Shown here in pieces: positions 61,999 to 64,000 of a stretch of DNA of 64,000 nt. The position numbers and the translations under genes are program-made. The DNA is from Verrucomicrobiia bacterium (GTDB lineage Bacteria > Verrucomicrobiota > Verrucomicrobiia > Verrucomicrobiales > DEV007), in NCBI GenBank assembly GCA_030427505.1, contig JAUICH010000021.1:51225-115224 (forward strand), read 5' to 3'. Below the pieces are notes generated by a model. It made no database searches. It had not been told where the DNA came from and saw nothing but the letters and a program-made list of their open reading frames with translations. Numbering within the stretch: position 1 is the first letter of the stretch; each line of letters begins with the position of its first letter.

Positions 61999-62922
61999 CT
62001 ACGGTGCCGATTCCGGTTGCACCTTCGTTGCCTTTTTGTTGCGCGTGGGATCCGCGTCTTCATACCACGGTATTCCCATGCGGATGCTGCGCTGTAGGTC
62101 CGCGATGACCTGTGCGCCTAGCAGCACGATCAGCGCCGCCGCTTCCATCGTTAGGAGGACGATAACGGTCGTGGCCATCGGTCCGTACACCGCGCCCACC
62201 AGCGAGATATTCGTGAAATAACTTACCAGCAGGTGCCTTAGCCCCTCCCAAAGGATTGCCGCCGTCACCCCGCCGGACAGTGCCAAGCGGAAAGAAATTT
62301 TAGTCACCGGCAGCGCCTTATACAATGTAGTAAACAGCAGCACCAGCCCTAGCACACCTACCAAATACAGCGCCCACGAGGTGACTTGCTCAGCCAGCCA
62401 GCCGGCTCCCCACGCCGGAAATGGCGTCTCCATCCCGTCAATGATGGCATTCAACGCCGTCACCACGATCAGTCCCGCCGCGATCAAGAGGATGAACCCA
62501 TACGGCAATAATGCCGATACCCAGAACTTTCGGTCCTTTTCCGGCGTGACCGGGTGATGAAAGATGATCGCCACCGCGTTCTCCAGCACCCGGAACGCCA
62601 GCGAACTGAAAAACAGCAGAACCGCTGCCCCTACCCAACCCACCACTTCACGCGTCTCTAAGAAGTCCTCCAGCACCTCCATCAGCATCGGTGCGGCACC
62701 CGGCGCGATGAGAGACACCTCCGTCCCCACCGACTCCAGTAGCAGTTGCTCGTCGAAAAACTTCGAAAACGCCACCACCAGGATCGCGGACAGCGGGATC
62801 GCCGACAGCAATGTGTTGTACGCCACCGCGCTCGTCAGCAGGATCCCATTGCTCCGAAAGAAAAAATCCCGAAGCACACGTTTCGCGAATCGGGCGGTGT
62901 GCAAGGCATTGGGAAACTTCAT
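61999..62922 (-). CDS. YihY/UPF0761 (BrkB-like) membrane protein
   Basis: 307 residues, six transmembrane segments (about 28-50, 92-112, 135-160, 180-202, 212-232, 243-268). FFFRSNGILLTSAVAYNTLLSAIPL at 21-45 and the late ISLVGAVYGPMATTVIVLL are family signatures. Once called ribonuclease BN, which is incorrect for this family; real role unknown. Not part of the array. C-terminus polar. Confidence 0.93.
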   Translation of the reverse strand: MKFPNALHTARFAKRVLRDFFFRSNGILLTSAVAYNTLLSAIPLSAILVVAFSKFFDEQLLLESVGTEVSLIAPGAAPMLMEVLEDFLETREVVGWVGAAVLLFFSSLAFRVLENAVAIIFHHPVTPEKDRKFWVSALLPYGFILLIAAGLIVVTALNAIIDGMETPFPAWGAGWLAEQVTSWALYLVGVLGLVLLFTTLYKALPVTKISFRLALSGGVTAAILWEGLRHLLVSYFTNISLVGAVYGPMATTVIVLLTMEAAALIVLLGAQVIADLQRSIRMGIPWYEDADPTRNKKATKVQPESAP

Positions 62923-63463
62923 GTAGCGTTCAGTGTCACCGTCACTCCTTTTCCCAGAGCGCTTCTGGGAGATTGGGTTTCTCCTCCTTTAATACGCGGA
63001 AGCGTCACCCGCCAGTTGAAACGCCCCTCATCTTCCTCAGTCCGCCACGACGCACTCAGCAAGCCAAGTGGTTCCCGGTGAGTAAGCTGATCCTGAACCT
63101 CCGGCCGGGGAACTCACGAGCCGCCAATCTCTGGCTCAAACCGGTACTCTTGAATCATTTCCTCTTCAACGAACCTCAGTCTGACGTAAAGAAGCAACTT
63201 TTCCCGCCCCAAACCACTGAAGAGAGGCATCGCCAGACTCAGGATTTCATCGATCAACCAATCACGCTCTCATTGCTTCTGCGCCCGCGCGATGTCATAC
63301 CCCGTCTCATTACTCTGCTGGCAGGCGGTATTTTTCGTGTCGTGGTAAAGGAACAGGTACAGCCAACTTATTTGAGACTGCTTTAATCGCTAAGCATGTA
63401 TTGGCGTGTCTAGAGTACTCCGCCAATGGCAAGCACTTCTCCAAAGCTCATCACGACGGTTTT
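62923..63463. other. Gene-poor stretch
   Basis: Open frames here have no signal, family motif or consistent codon bias. I see no RNA gene or clear repeat. Confidence 0.5.
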
Positions 63464-63477
63464 AAGGAGGTGACATT

Positions 63478-63510
63478 ATGAGGACGTGTATGAATCAACT
63501 TTTTCCTTAA
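63478..63510 (+). CDS. Possible mini-ORF with a strong ribosome-binding site
   Basis: AAGGAGGTGA at 63464-63473, a full match to the 16S rRNA tail, stands 4 bp before ATG 63478. The frame is only 10 codons (MRTCMNQLFP). It could be a leader peptide for the next frame, a decayed gene start or chance. Confidence 0.3.
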   Translation: MRTCMNQLFP

Positions 63511-63522
63511 GTCGAAAGGATC

Positions 63523-63687
63523 ATGCGGGAGATTTATCTTCCGAAAGCTCATAAGCGATCCGCTGAAGCTCGCCTCGACTGTCGTCAGTACGACTTCCTT
63601 CATCATGCGCTGCCTATCCTCGATTTGAGCCGGCATGATTGTCCCACTTCAAACGGCTGCGGCGAATTCCATTTCTGGTCGCCATAG
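63523..63687 (+). CDS. Possible small protein or gene remnant
   Basis: 54 codons: MREIYLPKAHKRSAEARL then HALPILDLSRHDC. It starts 12 bp after the mini-ORF and is antisense to a 61-codon frame at 63451-63636. No family recognised; may be a degenerate gene downstream of the strong ribosome-binding site. Confidence 0.25.
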   Translation: MREIYLPKAHKRSAEARLDCRQYDFLHHALPILDLSRHDCPTSNGCGEFHFWSP

Positions 63688-63873
63688 CAAGTGTTTAGGT
63701 CTCAGGCGTGTCTGCTGGCCCGGTGGAACATTGAAGCCGGTGCGGAGGAAGAGGTGAGCCCATGGCGGCGAGACGATGTCCGGGGCCATCCCGCGGTTCT
63801 CACCCGTTCTCTTCCGCGACTGACTGGGGCCCGTTCTGACTGCGTTCCACTCGATTTCTCTTCGAGCAGTATG

Positions 63874-64000
63874 TAGGGTGTGTGGACAAATTCCCGAACC
63901 GCCCGGAATAGATGAAAAAGGAAGACAGAATCAGCGCCGCAAGCGGCGAATTTTCAATAGACGCGGCCCATTTTACGCCTGGCTGCGTTCCGCCTCACTC
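63874..64000. mobile_element. MITE family 1, partial copy at window edge
   Basis: Starts TAGGGTGTGTGGACAAATT and continues with AGCGCCGCAAGCGGCGAAT and GACGCGGCCCAT, matching the reverse complement of the copy at 49217-49433. Cut by the window end. Confidence 0.8.

Noticed and set aside
62811..63386. 191-codon plus-strand frame right of the YihY gene
   Set aside because: Its first third is antisense to the YihY gene and the rest has random composition with no motif.

Overview
The window looks like a chromosome segment of a bacterium from the Planctomycetota-Verrucomicrobiota group, probably Verrucomicrobiota. Pointers are a PVC-type beta-propeller dehydrogenase with a C-terminal haem site, three secreted sulfatases, DUF1080 proteins, a Gfo/Idh/MocA oxidoreductase, a DUF3500 protein and a PIG-L deacetylase. 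This placement comes from gene content only; there is no rRNA gene.

Region 1 (1-36.2 kb) is ordinary chromosome. It starts with a partial M1 aminopeptidase and the PVC-type dehydrogenase. Then come secreted carbohydrate-degradation genes: a DUF1080-DUF1080-SMP30 fusion, sulfatases of the CAPSR, CSSTR and CNPSR types, a zinc alcohol dehydrogenase and a Gfo/Idh/MocA oxidoreductase. Two paralogous single-pass membrane proteins (9.2 and 11.5 kb) flank one sulfatase. Further on are a NADAR protein, a secreted esterase with an EF-hand, a macro-domain gene broken by a frameshift, a metallophosphoesterase, a cNMP-binding protein, a PHB-depolymerase-like esterase, tRNA-Ser(GCU), pcm, a giant secreted protein of about 2,200 residues, alanine dehydrogenase, a glyoxalase, a DUF3500 protein and tRNA-Gln(CUG).

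Region 2 (about 36.3-59.1 kb) is the main finding: an integron gene-cassette array. About 35 short genes all lie on the minus strand, and after nearly every one there is an imperfect-palindrome attC recombination site (34 located, mostly about 125 bp, three of only 59-66 bp). The cargo is nine GNAT acetyltransferases, three consecutive HAD phosphatases, VOC, GFA, GrpB, CPBP, alpha/beta-hydrolase, ankyrin, YcxB-like, DUF3592, DUF6794 and DUF4240-like proteins and several unknowns. Four cassettes are decayed: a ParE-like toxin with an in-frame stop beside an intact antitoxin, an internally deleted metallophosphoesterase, a frameshifted zinc-ribbon gene, and a fragment cut by an IS. No integron integrase is present, so within this window it is an array without its integrase. 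Its integrase-proximal end should be on the right, exactly where an IS66 element sits.

The array also carries three families of short non-coding elements with inverted ends bounded by TA, like IS630/Tc1-mariner MITEs. Two copies of one family sit precisely on the conserved TA-containing arms of attC sites. One family recurs at the right edge of the window.

Region 3 (59.1-64 kb) holds a complete IS66-type element (tnpA-tnpB-tnpC) without a visible target duplication, then a remnant resembling the last residues of a tyrosine recombinase, a YihY/BrkB membrane protein, a gene-poor stretch and a partial MITE.
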